A DNA stretch of 64,000 bases from an uncultured Candidatus Saccharibacteria bacterium. Its GTDB lineage: Bacteria > Patescibacteriota > Saccharimonadia > Saccharimonadales > Saccharimonadaceae. Where the stretch lies: assembly GCA_937981355.1 (NCBI GenBank), contig CALJPD010000010.1, positions 1-64,000 of the forward strand, read 5' to 3'. Shown one piece after another: positions 8,107 to 15,465 of the stretch (within the stretch, counting starts at the first letter, position 1; each line of letters opens with the position of its first letter). Under the pieces are notes generated by a model. It had not been told where the DNA came from and made no database searches. It saw nothing but the letters and a program-made list of their open reading frames with translations. A program made the position numbers and the translations under genes.

Positions 8107-8634
8107 ATGGCAATTTCCAAAGATAAAAAACAAGCTTTGGTGGCTGAAATGAGCGAGCTTCTCGCAGAGGCAAAGGGCACTGCCGTCGCGACCTACCAAG
8201 GGACAAGTGTGGCAGATCTGCAGGCGTTGCGCCGCGAAGCTCGCGAAGCTGGTGTTGTCATTAAGGTGGTGAAGAACCGTCTCGTGCGTGTTGCCTTTGC
8301 GCAGCATGACACCTACAAAGATACCGACACTTCGGCTCTGGCTGGGCAATTGCTCTATGCAATCTCGCCAGATGACGAGGTGATGGCAGCGAAGGTGTTG
8401 CACGAGTTTGCTAAGACACATCCAACACTTCAGTTAGTTGCTGGCTTTAGTGGCGAAGGCGAAGCTCTCAACACAGCCGATGTCACTGCACTAGCTGGCT
8501 TGCCAAGCAAAAACCAGCTGGTGGCCGAAGTGGTGGCACAGCTGCTCTCGCCAGTACACGACACTACCAACGCACTTTCGGGCAACCTCCATGCGTTGCT
8601 CGATGGCATCGAAGACGCCAAAGCAGCTACGTAA
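8107..8634 (+). CDS. rplJ: 50S ribosomal protein L10
   Basis: Forms the base of the ribosomal stalk, anchoring L7/L12 dimers to 23S rRNA. MAISKDKKQALVAEMSELL is a typical L10 start, and the rRNA-binding KVVKNRLVRVAF follows at about residues 56-68. An upstream in-frame ATG at 7993 lies inside the attenuator T-run; AAAGAAAGGA sits directly before 8107. At 175 aa it has normal length. The C-terminal helix that docks L12 dimers is present (LVAEVVAQLLSPVHDTTNALSG). rplL follows after 87 nt. Confidence 0.95.
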   Translation: MAISKDKKQALVAEMSELLAEAKGTAVATYQGTSVADLQALRREAREAGVVIKVVKNRLVRVAFAQHDTYKDTDTSALAGQLLYAISPDDEVMAAKVLHEFAKTHPTLQLVAGFSGEGEALNTADVTALAGLPSKNQLVAEVVAQLLSPVHDTTNALSGNLHALLDGIEDAKAAT

Positions 8635-8721
8635 CCAAGCGCAGCATTGTACTAACGTTTGCACTAGGCAGACAATAATTCGTGCGATAACTCTACCGCA
8701 CATCATTGAAAGGAATCCATC

Positions 8722-9096
8722 ATGGCAGATGTGAAAAAACTGGCCGAAGAACTGGTTGCTTTGACCGTTCTGGAAGTCAACGAACTCAAAAATGTCCTCA
8801 AGGACGAATACGGCATTGAGCCAGCCGCTGCTGCAGTCGCTGTCGCTGGCCCAGCCGCCGACGCTGGTGCTGCTGAAGACGAGCAGACCGAATTCACTGT
8901 CACCCTCAAAGAAGTTGGTGGCCAAAAGGTTGCTGTCATCAAGGCTGTTAAGGAACTCACTGGCCTTGGCCTGGGTGAGGCAAAAGCTTTGGTCGACAAC
9001 GCACCAAGCCCAATCAAAGAAAAGGTCAGCAAAGACGACGCTGAAGCTGCCAAGAAGACCTTGGAAGAGGCTGGCGCTACCGTCGAACTGGCGTAA
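8722..9096 (+). CDS. rplL: 50S ribosomal protein L7/L12
   Basis: The multicopy stalk protein that recruits translational GTPases. The N-terminal dimerisation domain (residues about 1-35) is followed by an alanine-rich hinge (AAAAVAVAGPAADAGAAED). The C-terminal domain has FTVTLKEVGGQKVAVIKAVKE and TGLGLGEAKALVDNAPSPIKE. At 124 aa it has normal length. SD GAAAGGA precedes the ATG. It is co-transcribed with rplJ and ends at an intrinsic terminator. Confidence 0.97.
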   Translation: MADVKKLAEELVALTVLEVNELKNVLKDEYGIEPAAAAVAVAGPAADAGAAEDEQTEFTVTLKEVGGQKVAVIKAVKELTGLGLGEAKALVDNAPSPIKEKVSKDDAEAAKKTLEEAGATVELA

Positions 9097-9126
9097 TCAC
9101 CCTACCGACCGCATTGATACCATCAG

Positions 9127-9149
9127 CACACCCGCTTGGGTGTGTTTTT
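9127..9149 (+). terminator. Intrinsic terminator after rplL
   Basis: CACACCC/GGGTGTG, 7 bp with loop GCTT, is followed by five T. Confidence 0.9.
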
Positions 9150-9224
9150 GGTTAGGTTCAGAATGGAATCAGTACAAAAGGGTTAGAGCTAAAACGTAGT
9201 GCGAGGTAGCTAATTTACGAAAAT

Positions 9225-9253
9225 TTGACAAGTCCTCCGTGTATTGATATATA
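9225..9253 (+). promoter_or_regulatory. TTGACA-TATATA family promoter, copy 1
   Basis: TTGACA (9225-9230), a 17-bp spacer ending in TATTGA, and TATATA (9248-9253). Three other copies in the window share the layout. The predicted RNA begins with a 9-bp hairpin (9263-9271 with 9276-9284, loop GACC). Confidence 0.75.
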
Positions 9254-9311
9254 TATATATTAACCTTTTGCGACCGCAGAGGGTTTGCACCTCCGAGGAA
9301 GAGAGAATATC

Positions 9312-9674
9312 ATGACTATCACTGCCATCATCCTGCTGATTATTGGGCCATTGCCGTGGTATGCTCTGCTGATTATTGTCGGTAGAGAACTGCGATGGCA
9401 TGTTCAAGACAAGGAGAGGGCAGGAGCCCGTCTCTTCTGGATACTCTTCGCTGGTTACATTCTCGAGATCGAGATTCTCATCTTTGCTATTTGCCGCAGT
9501 TTGCATAGCAGCACAGGCGAGATGATCTTCTCTCTGACTGGTGGGACATTGACAATCATGGGTTTCCACATGATGGCATCAGTGTCCGCTGTTGATCACG
9601 TATTTGATAAGGCTATCGACATGTATGATAGTCTGCGCGGTTTCCCATCAGAGATAGAGATTAGTAGCCGATGA
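9312..9674 (+). CDS. Small integral membrane protein, 120 aa
   Basis: I do not recognise the family. The N-terminus is hydrophobic (ITAIILLIIGPLPWYALLIIV, about residues 3-23), a second segment lies at about 40-58 (LFWILFAGYILEIEILIFAI) and a third is likely at about 68-85. The C-terminal tail is acidic. The ATG at 9312 follows GAGGAAGAGAGA; an in-frame ATG at 9285 would lie inside the leader hairpin region. It is driven by the strong family promoter at 9225 and closed by a hairpin at 9691, so it is probably a single, well-transcribed gene. Confidence 0.7.
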   Translation: MTITAIILLIIGPLPWYALLIIVGRELRWHVQDKERAGARLFWILFAGYILEIEILIFAICRSLHSSTGEMIFSLTGGTLTIMGFHMMASVSAVDHVFDKAIDMYDSLRGFPSEIEISSR

Positions 9675-9690
9675 CGAAAGGAGGTGCCCA

Positions 9691-9733
9691 CGCACAGCAA
9701 TCTGTTGAGCTCACTGCTCCGGATTGCTGTGCG
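9691..9733 (+). terminator. Terminator-like hairpin after the small membrane gene
   Basis: A 12-bp perfect stem, CGCACAGCAATC with GATTGCTGTGCG, is followed by the weak T-rich tail TCATTCT. Confidence 0.6.
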
Positions 9734-9827
9734 TCATTCTAGGATTAGTGGCGCTCTAAGCATCGTACCATTTTTACAACGAACTATTGGCTACCCCTGT
9801 TATCGCTGTGGATAACCACCAAGCGCC

Positions 9828-9858
9828 TTGACAAGGCCCCACCCCATCGCTATATAAT
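9828..9858 (+). promoter_or_regulatory. Promoter of the coiled-coil/OB-like gene
   Basis: TTGACA (9828-9833) is followed by TATATAAT (9851-9858). The spacing is 17 bp to TATATA or 19 bp to TATAAT. Confidence 0.65.
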
Positions 9859-9899
9859 GGGTTGATAACTAAAAAACAGACAAGGAATTGCGAGAAAAT

Positions 9900-10415
9900 A
9901 TGTCTGAATTACCAGAGAAACAGGTGAAGCGATTACGATCGCTGATTCAAGAGGCAGAGACAAACCTGGCCGCTGCAAAGGAATTATTGATGAGTATTAT
10001 TGGTGACGATGGCGAAGTTGTCGTACCAAGCAATAGTCGCGAAGAAGTTTCAGGTAAGATAGTCGAGGGAATCTTTGACGGGCAAGTGATGGTCGATGCT
10101 GATGGCAAGAATTATCCCGTGCCAGCCAATTACGCCAGTAAGTCTAAGCTTGTTGAGGGCGACAAGCTCAAGCTGACAATTGCCGACGATGGCGGCTTTA
10201 TCTACAAACAAATCAAGCGAGTGGAGCGCAAGCAGATTATCGGCACGCTCACCCAACACGATGGCGCGTACTATGTGGAAGCACAGGGGAGAGAATACCG
10301 GATCCTGCTGGCAAGTGTGACATTCTTCCGGATTGAGATTGGCCATCAGGTCACTGTCATCATTCCTGAGGACAAACCCGACGCAACGTGGGCAGCAGTG
10401 GAAGCACCGTTATAA
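9900..10415 (+). CDS. Hypothetical coiled-coil plus beta-domain protein
   Basis: A 171-aa soluble protein that I cannot assign. Residues 1-40 form a predicted helix or coiled coil (LPEKQVKRLRSLIQEAETNL). Residues 45-171 are beta-rich with repeated G-K-I / Y-x-V / G-D-K-L patterns suggesting two small barrel or OB-like units (GQVMVDADGKNYPVPANYAS, then GTLTQHDGAYYVEAQGREY). That layout fits a nucleic-acid or ribosome-binding accessory protein, which is inference only. A TTG at 9888 is an alternative start; the ATG at 9900 has AAGGA 14 nt upstream, so the choice is uncertain. It lies just upstream of dnaX but has its own promoter. Confidence 0.75.
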   Translation: MSELPEKQVKRLRSLIQEAETNLAAAKELLMSIIGDDGEVVVPSNSREEVSGKIVEGIFDGQVMVDADGKNYPVPANYASKSKLVEGDKLKLTIADDGGFIYKQIKRVERKQIIGTLTQHDGAYYVEAQGREYRILLASVTFFRIEIGHQVTVIIPEDKPDATWAAVEAPL

Positions 10416-10561
10416 GGTTACTGCTATCAACAGCTTATATAACAGGGAACCGGGAACCCTCTTGCTTGCGCTTGGAGCTTTTTGATTCTATTGATTTATT
10501 TGCAATTACTCCTTCTGTATTTCGATCGCATCTCCACTCATTCTGCGGTATAATATAACAA

Positions 10562-12058
10562 ATGAGCAGAGCACTATATCGGACGTATCGGAGTCGGTCG
10601 CTGGATGAGATTGTAGGGCAGTCGCATATCACGCGGATCTTGCAGCGGGCAATTGCCAGTGGGCGCATTGCCCATGCCTACCTCCTGACAGGGCCACGCG
10701 GGGTGGGTAAGACGTCGATCGCGCGCATCTTGGCGCACGAGATCAACGGCCTGCCATACACCGACGAGTCGACCCATCTTGATATTATCGAGATCGACGC
10801 AGCGAGCAATAACTCTGTGGAGGATATCCGTGATTTGCGCGACAAGGTGCAAATTGCACCAACCAGCAGTCCAAAAAAAATCTACATCATTGATGAAGTT
10901 CATATGCTCAGCAAGTCGGCCTTTAATGCCTTGCTCAAGACGCTAGAAGAGCCACCCGAGCACGTCGTCTTCATTCTTGCGACTACTGATGCCGACAAGC
11001 TCCCCGCGACGATTTTGAGCCGGGTGCAACGCTTCAATTTCCGAGCAATTAGTCCGCGTGATGCAGCCAAGCATTTGGCGTTTATTGCTGAGCAGGAGAA
11101 GATTGCCATTACATCCGATGCATTGGAGCTGATTGCCGAGCAAGGGAAGGGAAGCTTTCGAGATAGCATTAGTTTGCTCGATCAATTGCGCTCACTGAGC
11201 GATGAGACGATCGACCGCGCGATGGTTGCAGAAGTGCTGGGCCTTGCGCAGGATGAGCTGGTAGAGGCGCTGCTGGCTGCTTATGCCACGGCAGATATTG
11301 GCCGCGCCGCTCAACTGATCGATGAGGCTGAGGCGGCTGGCACACCAGCTGAACTTCTTGCCGAGCAGCTGCTTGGTATCGCGCGCCAGCGCGTTGTAGA
11401 GGACGCAGCACTGTTGCCATTACTCGATAAACTACTGGCTGTACCGCGAGCCGGTTGGCCGCGCATTGCACTGCTTACCGCTCTCGCAAGCCGAGCTACG
11501 CCACCAGCCACAGCACCTCATCGCCAGCCATCACCCACTACTGTCAGCGAGCCAGTTGCGCCATATACCCGCTCACCAGCTCCATCATCGCAAGCACCTC
11601 CTGTGGTTCCTTCTTCAGACCCTCCCCGTCAGGAGACAGATGGTGCGGCAGCAGCATCGGCTGGTCAGTCTGGTACTCGAAGTGCTTCCGCTACTGATCA
11701 TACACCAGCCGAGCAATCAGCTTCTCCAGCGAACAACGAAACGTCCGCAGCAAGTTCCACACCAGTCGACTTCCCATGGGAGCAATTTCTCGATGCAGTA
11801 GGGGCGGTCGGGGCACGCACGTACCTCGCCAAGGCAGGGTATGTGTATGACGGCCAGATACTAACAATCTACGCTGGCAAAAAATTCGCCAAAATGCAGA
11901 TCGATCGCGCCCTCCCCACACTCAGCGCAGCACTAAATCGCCTTGGCATTACTGCAGAGATCACTGTACTCGCGAGCAGTAAACCACCCAAAGATCGCCA
12001 AAAAGCCGCCATTCTTGCTATGATGGGGGGAGGAGAAGAAATTACTATCAATGGCTGA
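10562..12058 (+). CDS. dnaX: DNA polymerase III subunit gamma/tau, zinc module lost
   Basis: Clamp-loader ATPase of the replisome. Walker A is GPRGVGKTS at residues 44-52, followed by EIDAASNNSVEDIRDL, the IIDEVHMLS Walker B/sensor region and the SRC-like SRVQRFNFRAI. The four-cysteine zinc module that normally sits between Walker A and EIDAAS is absent: the stretch reads HEINGLPYTDESTHLDI with no cysteine. A long Ala/Pro/Ser/Thr-rich linker (about 315-400) leads to a short C-terminal domain. TATAAT ends 7 nt before the ATG (leaderless). It overlaps dnaB by 8 nt. Confidence 0.93.
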   Translation: MSRALYRTYRSRSLDEIVGQSHITRILQRAIASGRIAHAYLLTGPRGVGKTSIARILAHEINGLPYTDESTHLDIIEIDAASNNSVEDIRDLRDKVQIAPTSSPKKIYIIDEVHMLSKSAFNALLKTLEEPPEHVVFILATTDADKLPATILSRVQRFNFRAISPRDAAKHLAFIAEQEKIAITSDALELIAEQGKGSFRDSISLLDQLRSLSDETIDRAMVAEVLGLAQDELVEALLAAYATADIGRAAQLIDEAEAAGTPAELLAEQLLGIARQRVVEDAALLPLLDKLLAVPRAGWPRIALLTALASRATPPATAPHRQPSPTTVSEPVAPYTRSPAPSSQAPPVVPSSDPPRQETDGAAAASAGQSGTRSASATDHTPAEQSASPANNETSAASSTPVDFPWEQFLDAVGAVGARTYLAKAGYVYDGQILTIYAGKKFAKMQIDRALPTLSAALNRLGITAEITVLASSKPPKDRQKAAILAMMGGGEEITING

Positions 12059-13403
12059 CCAATCACCCCAACCAAAAGGCAAAGTACCACCGCAAAGCCT
12101 CGATGCTGAGATGAGTTTGCTTGGTGCGGTACTTATCAACGAAGAAGTTTTGGCCGATGCTAGCGAGCATGTCGGCGCAGAAGACTTTTATGACAAGCGC
12201 CACACAACGATCTTTGGGGCGATGATGCGCCTCTACGAGCGGCACAAGCCAGTCGACCTCCTTACCCTGACTGATGAATTACAAAAAAAAGACCAGCTTG
12301 CCGAGGTAGGTGGCTCGGCCTACCTGACCGAACTAACCAACTACGTCCCGACCGCAGCCCACGCCAGTAGCTATGCCGAGATTGTCGCCCAAAAAGCAGT
12401 GCGGCGACGCTTGATCAAAGCCAGTGCCGATATTAGCCAGCTCGGCTTCGACGAAAACACCACCACCCAAGAGCTGCTCGAAAAGGCCGAGGCAGAGCTC
12501 TTTAGTGTGTCTGACCAGTCACTCAAGCAAGACCTCGTAAGCCTAGAGAGTATTCTCACCGATAGCTTCGACCGTATTGAAGAGCTGCACCGCAACAAAG
12601 GACAGCTGCGCGGCATTCGCACGGGGTACCGTGACCTCGACACGATGACAGCTGGCCTACAGCGCTCCGACCTTATTATTATTGCAGCTCGCCCCGCCAT
12701 GGGTAAGACGACACTAGTGACGAACCTTGCGTATAACGTCGCGACAATCGAGAAAAAACCCGTCCTCTTCTTTTCACTTGAGATGAGTAAGGAACAGCTC
12801 ACCGACCGCATGCTCGCTGATGCTAGTGGTGTGGATAGCTGGAATATCCGCACTGGTAACCTCAGTGATGATGACTGGGCTAAGCTCTCTGAGGCAATGG
12901 GTGAGATGGCCGAAGCGCCAATCTTCATCGATGACACGCCAGGTCTGAGCGTCCTTGAGATGCGTACCAAGGCACGGCGCGCCATGCACGACCAGCAGCT
13001 TGGGCTGGTGATCGTTGACTACCTGCAGCTGATGCAGGCCAACGGTAACCACAATGGCAACCGCGTCCAAGAGGTGAGTGAGATATCGCGCGGGCTGAAG
13101 CTCATTGCCCGCGAGCTTAATGTACCGGTCATCGCCCTAAGCCAGCTGAGCCGCTCGGTGGAGTCGCGCACGCCGCCGGTGCCACAATTAGCCGACCTGC
13201 GTGAATCGGGCTCGATTGAGCAAGACGCCGATATTGTCTCCTTTATCTACCGGCCTGGCTACTACGAGCCAGACAATCCTGAGTTCCAAAATATTACCGA
13301 CCTCATCATCGCTAAGCACCGCAACGGCCCAGTGGGCAAAATCCAACTCTACTTCCACCCCGAGCGACTACGCTTTATGAGCCTCGACAGGCGACATGAT
13401 TGA
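12051..13403 (+). CDS. dnaB: Replicative DNA helicase DnaB
   Basis: Hexameric 5'-3' helicase that drives the fork and recruits primase. The N-terminal domain (PPQSLDAEMSLLGAVLINEE) is followed by the RecA-like domain with Walker A ARPAMGKTT near residue 220, LFFSLEMSKEQLTDR, Walker B LVIVDYLQLM, and the C-terminal ALSQLSRSVE and DLRESGSIEQDADIV motifs. It is 450 aa, normal size, with no intein. It is translated from inside the dnaX tail, so loader and helicase are co-expressed. Its last 12 codons and 3' flank are duplicated downstream (see 14015). Confidence 0.97.
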   Translation: MADQSPQPKGKVPPQSLDAEMSLLGAVLINEEVLADASEHVGAEDFYDKRHTTIFGAMMRLYERHKPVDLLTLTDELQKKDQLAEVGGSAYLTELTNYVPTAAHASSYAEIVAQKAVRRRLIKASADISQLGFDENTTTQELLEKAEAELFSVSDQSLKQDLVSLESILTDSFDRIEELHRNKGQLRGIRTGYRDLDTMTAGLQRSDLIIIAARPAMGKTTLVTNLAYNVATIEKKPVLFFSLEMSKEQLTDRMLADASGVDSWNIRTGNLSDDDWAKLSEAMGEMAEAPIFIDDTPGLSVLEMRTKARRAMHDQQLGLVIVDYLQLMQANGNHNGNRVQEVSEISRGLKLIARELNVPVIALSQLSRSVESRTPPVPQLADLRESGSIEQDADIVSFIYRPGYYEPDNPEFQNITDLIIAKHRNGPVGKIQLYFHPERLRFMSLDRRHD

Positions 13404-13592
13404 TGCTATGCTATAGTTACTAAGCATAGGAGAACCACAGCAATGGCAGCCCACACCACATCACTACGCGCGCAACACACCAAAGAGCCGTCTTCGTCCT
13501 CACCGTCCTGTCCGCCGCTAGTCCGTTATGCAATGATCTGCGGAGCACTTGGTCTCCTTGGTACTGCCGGGTGGCTGATCTATCTTGGCTGG
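13368..13592 (+). repeat. Direct repeat copy A (dnaB tail, leader, start of 4-TM gene)
   Basis: About 225 bp running from the dnaB codons LRFMSLDRRHD, through the SD leader, into the first 50 codons of the membrane gene. It recurs diverged at 14099-14322, so the duplication unit included the dnaB 3' end. Confidence 0.75.
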
Positions 13593-13967
13593 ATGTTCGC
13601 AGTTTTTCTCTTCACACCATATTTTTTGTTACATATTAGCTTAATAACTCTTTTCTGGTGGCTTAGTGTTGCGCTTATTATCGAAGGAGTTGCAATTATT
13701 CGTACATACACCAGCCATGGCAACCAGCGTTATCGCGAAGAAGGATTTTGGCTCGCCTCGGCACTGCTCTTTCCACTACTGATAGCAAGTGAAGCGGTCT
13801 ATAATGCCCTGTCTGTGCAGCAAATTCATGTGTTTTCGTCAAGCCCACAGTTGTGCCTTTTCGGTATTATGGTAACCACCCTAAGTGCTGTATGTATGTG
13901 GTATTCGATGGGATACTCAGCACTAATACACAGCAAAGCTGCGCGAAAAAGACTTCTAGGTTTTTAG
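13443..13967 (+). CDS. 4-TM membrane protein, paralogue 1
   Basis: A 174-aa protein of unknown function. The N-terminal 25 residues are Ser/Thr/Pro-rich and polar, followed by about four membrane segments, the first being MICGALGLLGTAGWLIYLGW. A polar loop (RTYTSHGNQRYREEGFW) lies mid-protein. SD AGGAGA precedes the ATG. It is closely related to 14173-14706 and more distantly to 17511-18005, forming a local family. It is probably transcribed from its own -10 (TATAGT near 13412) or by read-through from dnaB. Confidence 0.75.
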   Translation: MAAHTTSLRAQHTKEPSSSSPSCPPLVRYAMICGALGLLGTAGWLIYLGWMFAVFLFTPYFLLHISLITLFWWLSVALIIEGVAIIRTYTSHGNQRYREEGFWLASALLFPLLIASEAVYNALSVQQIHVFSSSPQLCLFGIMVTTLSAVCMWYSMGYSALIHSKAARKRLLGF

Positions 13968-14014
13968 ACGTACCACATTAGCAATTATTGCACATATATA
14001 GCGAGGAGAATACT

Positions 14015-14134
14015 ATGACGGCTCAAACACAAACCACCCCAGTGCAAGCGATCCAGCTCAAGCATCCTCCACTGGGGCAGCGCAGAATCATCGAGCACCT
14101 ACGCTTCATGAGCCTCGACAGGCGGCATAATTAA
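14015..14134 (+). pseudogene. Chimeric remnant: 4-TM paralogue N-terminus fused to dnaB tail
   Basis: A 39-codon reading frame with SD GCGAGGAG. Its first 29 residues (MTAQTQTTPVQAIQ..., RRIIEHL) resemble the start of the 17511 paralogue (QTIQATPRRIIERL). Its last 10 residues (LRFMSLDRRHN) copy the DnaB C-terminus. The fusion marks the junction of a tandem duplication or recombination. A functional peptide is possible but unlikely. Confidence 0.7.
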
Positions 14135-14322
14135 TGCTATGCTTAGTTATGACACATAGGAGGACCGTTGCAATGACAGGCCACACCACATCATCACGCA
14201 TACAATCTACTAAAGAATCACCCTCTTCCTCATCATCCTGCCCACCACTGGTTCGCTGTGCGATGATCTGTGGAGCACTCGGTCTCCTTGGCACTGCTGG
14301 GTGGCTCATCTATCTTGGCTGG
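14099..14322 (+). repeat. Direct repeat copy B
   Basis: Diverged copy of 13368-13592, offset by about 731 bp. It carries the dnaB-tail codons, the leader with AGGAGGA and the start of paralogue 2. Confidence 0.75.
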
Positions 14323-14706
14323 GTAGTAGCAGTCTCTGCCATTGGGCCGTTCGCATTCTTGATTTGGATAGAATATGTTGTTGTAGGCTTATTCTGGATA
14401 CTCGGGATTGTCCTCATTATTGAGGCAATTGCGCTGATCCATACTTACACCCGTCGCTCGGGGCAGCGTTACCACGAAGAAGGGTTTGGGTTAGGTGTTA
14501 CACTACTCTATCCACTGCTCGCGGGTGTCGAGATAGGGTACAATGCACTCATACATAGTCAATCACAACAGGATATCATGGCATTCGCCAATCCTCTAGC
14601 GGTACTGATGGGTATTATCATGATCACGCTCGGCGCAATATACCTGTGGTATCAGTTGGGACGGTCAGCATCAATGCGGCAACTGCAAAGCAGGGCTCTG
14701 TTATAA
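14173..14706 (+). CDS. 4-TM membrane protein, paralogue 2
   Basis: A 177-aa tandem copy of the gene at 13443. The N-terminal SCPPLVR-AMICGALGLLGTAGWLIYLGW block is almost identical, while the rest has diverged (WIEYVVVGLFWILGIVLIIEAIALIHTYTRRSGQRYHEEGFGLG). About four membrane segments are followed by a short basic tail. SD AGGAGGA at about 14159 supports the ATG at 14173 over the in-frame ATG at 14134. Strong conservation at the 5' end with a looser middle suggests a fairly recent duplication followed by divergence. Function unknown. Confidence 0.75.
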   Translation: MTGHTTSSRIQSTKESPSSSSSCPPLVRCAMICGALGLLGTAGWLIYLGWVVAVSAIGPFAFLIWIEYVVVGLFWILGIVLIIEAIALIHTYTRRSGQRYHEEGFGLGVTLLYPLLAGVEIGYNALIHSQSQQDIMAFANPLAVLMGIIMITLGAIYLWYQLGRSASMRQLQSRALL

Positions 14707-14764
14707 CCCCTCAAGACTAGCTAACTGTCAATACCCGTAGTACTCGGCGCAAGTGGCCTGACTA

Positions 14765-15370
14765 TCACGTTACAGGTCCCTCGGCTTCTGGTGCAGCCAG
14801 GCGGCGAGCAGCTTGGATAACAGCTGCTCGCCGCCTGGCTTGCTCTTCTTTGGATAGTGGTCCACATAGCATGCGCGCGACTTGAGGAACAGTCGACCAC
14901 CAGCCTGCGATCGAGAGTATGAACATCATCAGTTGTGCGGCATCAATGTCTTTGGTGACTACTCCCGCCTTCTGACCTTCAAGGACAGCGGCAGTTTTAT
15001 CGTGGTAGAACGTCCTGCGCAGGTCTTCGTCTGGTACTTCATTGTCAAACACCAACGCCTCCCAACGGAGAAGACGGATGAGCTCAGGTCGCTCGCAATG
15101 GTAGTCATAGACACGCCCTGCGTAGTCGCCAATATCTTCCGTTGCGAATGAGGTAGCTGGAACCGCCTGAGCGACCGTCGCTAGTTCATCGCGAAGTATG
15201 GTCGCGAATAACGTACGTTTGCCACCGAAGTAGTTGTATACACGTTCTTTGTTGACACCAGCCTTTTTCGCGATGTGCTCGACTGTGGTGCCATCAGGGC
15301 CGTACTGCGCAAACTCAGCCGTCGCAGCTTCCTTAATCTTACGTTTGGTGCCTTCTGTATCCCAAGCCAC
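14765..15370 (-). CDS. TetR-family transcriptional repressor
   Basis: A 201-aa one-component regulator. The N-terminal HTH reads GTTVEHIAKKAGVNKERVYNYFGGKRTLFATIL, typical of TetR, followed by an all-helical ligand domain. The GTG start at 15370 is chosen because GAGGA lies 5 nt upstream; ATGs at 15388 and 15394 lack this. It is divergent from an MFS exporter. Its -10 (TATAAT at 15424-15419) overlaps that of the exporter (TATACT at 15421-15426). A 20-bp palindrome at 15434 is the likely operator, so it probably represses the exporter and itself until a drug-like ligand binds. Confidence 0.88.
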   Translation of the reverse strand: MAWDTEGTKRKIKEAATAEFAQYGPDGTTVEHIAKKAGVNKERVYNYFGGKRTLFATILRDELATVAQAVPATSFATEDIGDYAGRVYDYHCERPELIRLLRWEALVFDNEVPDEDLRRTFYHDKTAAVLEGQKAGVVTKDIDAAQLMMFILSIAGWWSTVPQVARMLCGPLSKEEQARRRAAVIQAARRLAAPEAEGPVT

Positions 15371-15391
15371 GAGAATCCTCACTTTCATCTC

Positions 15392-15399
15392 CAACGTTG
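15392..15399. promoter_or_regulatory. Second, shorter TetR-type site
   Basis: CAACGTTG is a perfect 8-bp palindrome sharing its core with the main operator. It lies between the repressor gene's predicted start of transcription (about 15412) and its GTG, consistent with autorepression. Confidence 0.4.
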
Positions 15400-15433
15400 C
15401 GGTTGCATCTTCTTATTTATTATACTACACTAG

Positions 15434-15453
15434 TTCCAACGATAACGTTGGAA
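15434..15453. promoter_or_regulatory. Probable TetR operator
   Basis: TTCCAACG-ATAA-CGTTGGAA is a perfect palindrome with 8-bp arms. It starts at about +1 of the MFS transcript (-10 TATACT at 15421-15426) and lies before the exporter SD, so a bound repressor would block the exporter promoter. Confidence 0.7.
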
Positions 15454-15465
15454 AGGAGCGTCAGC

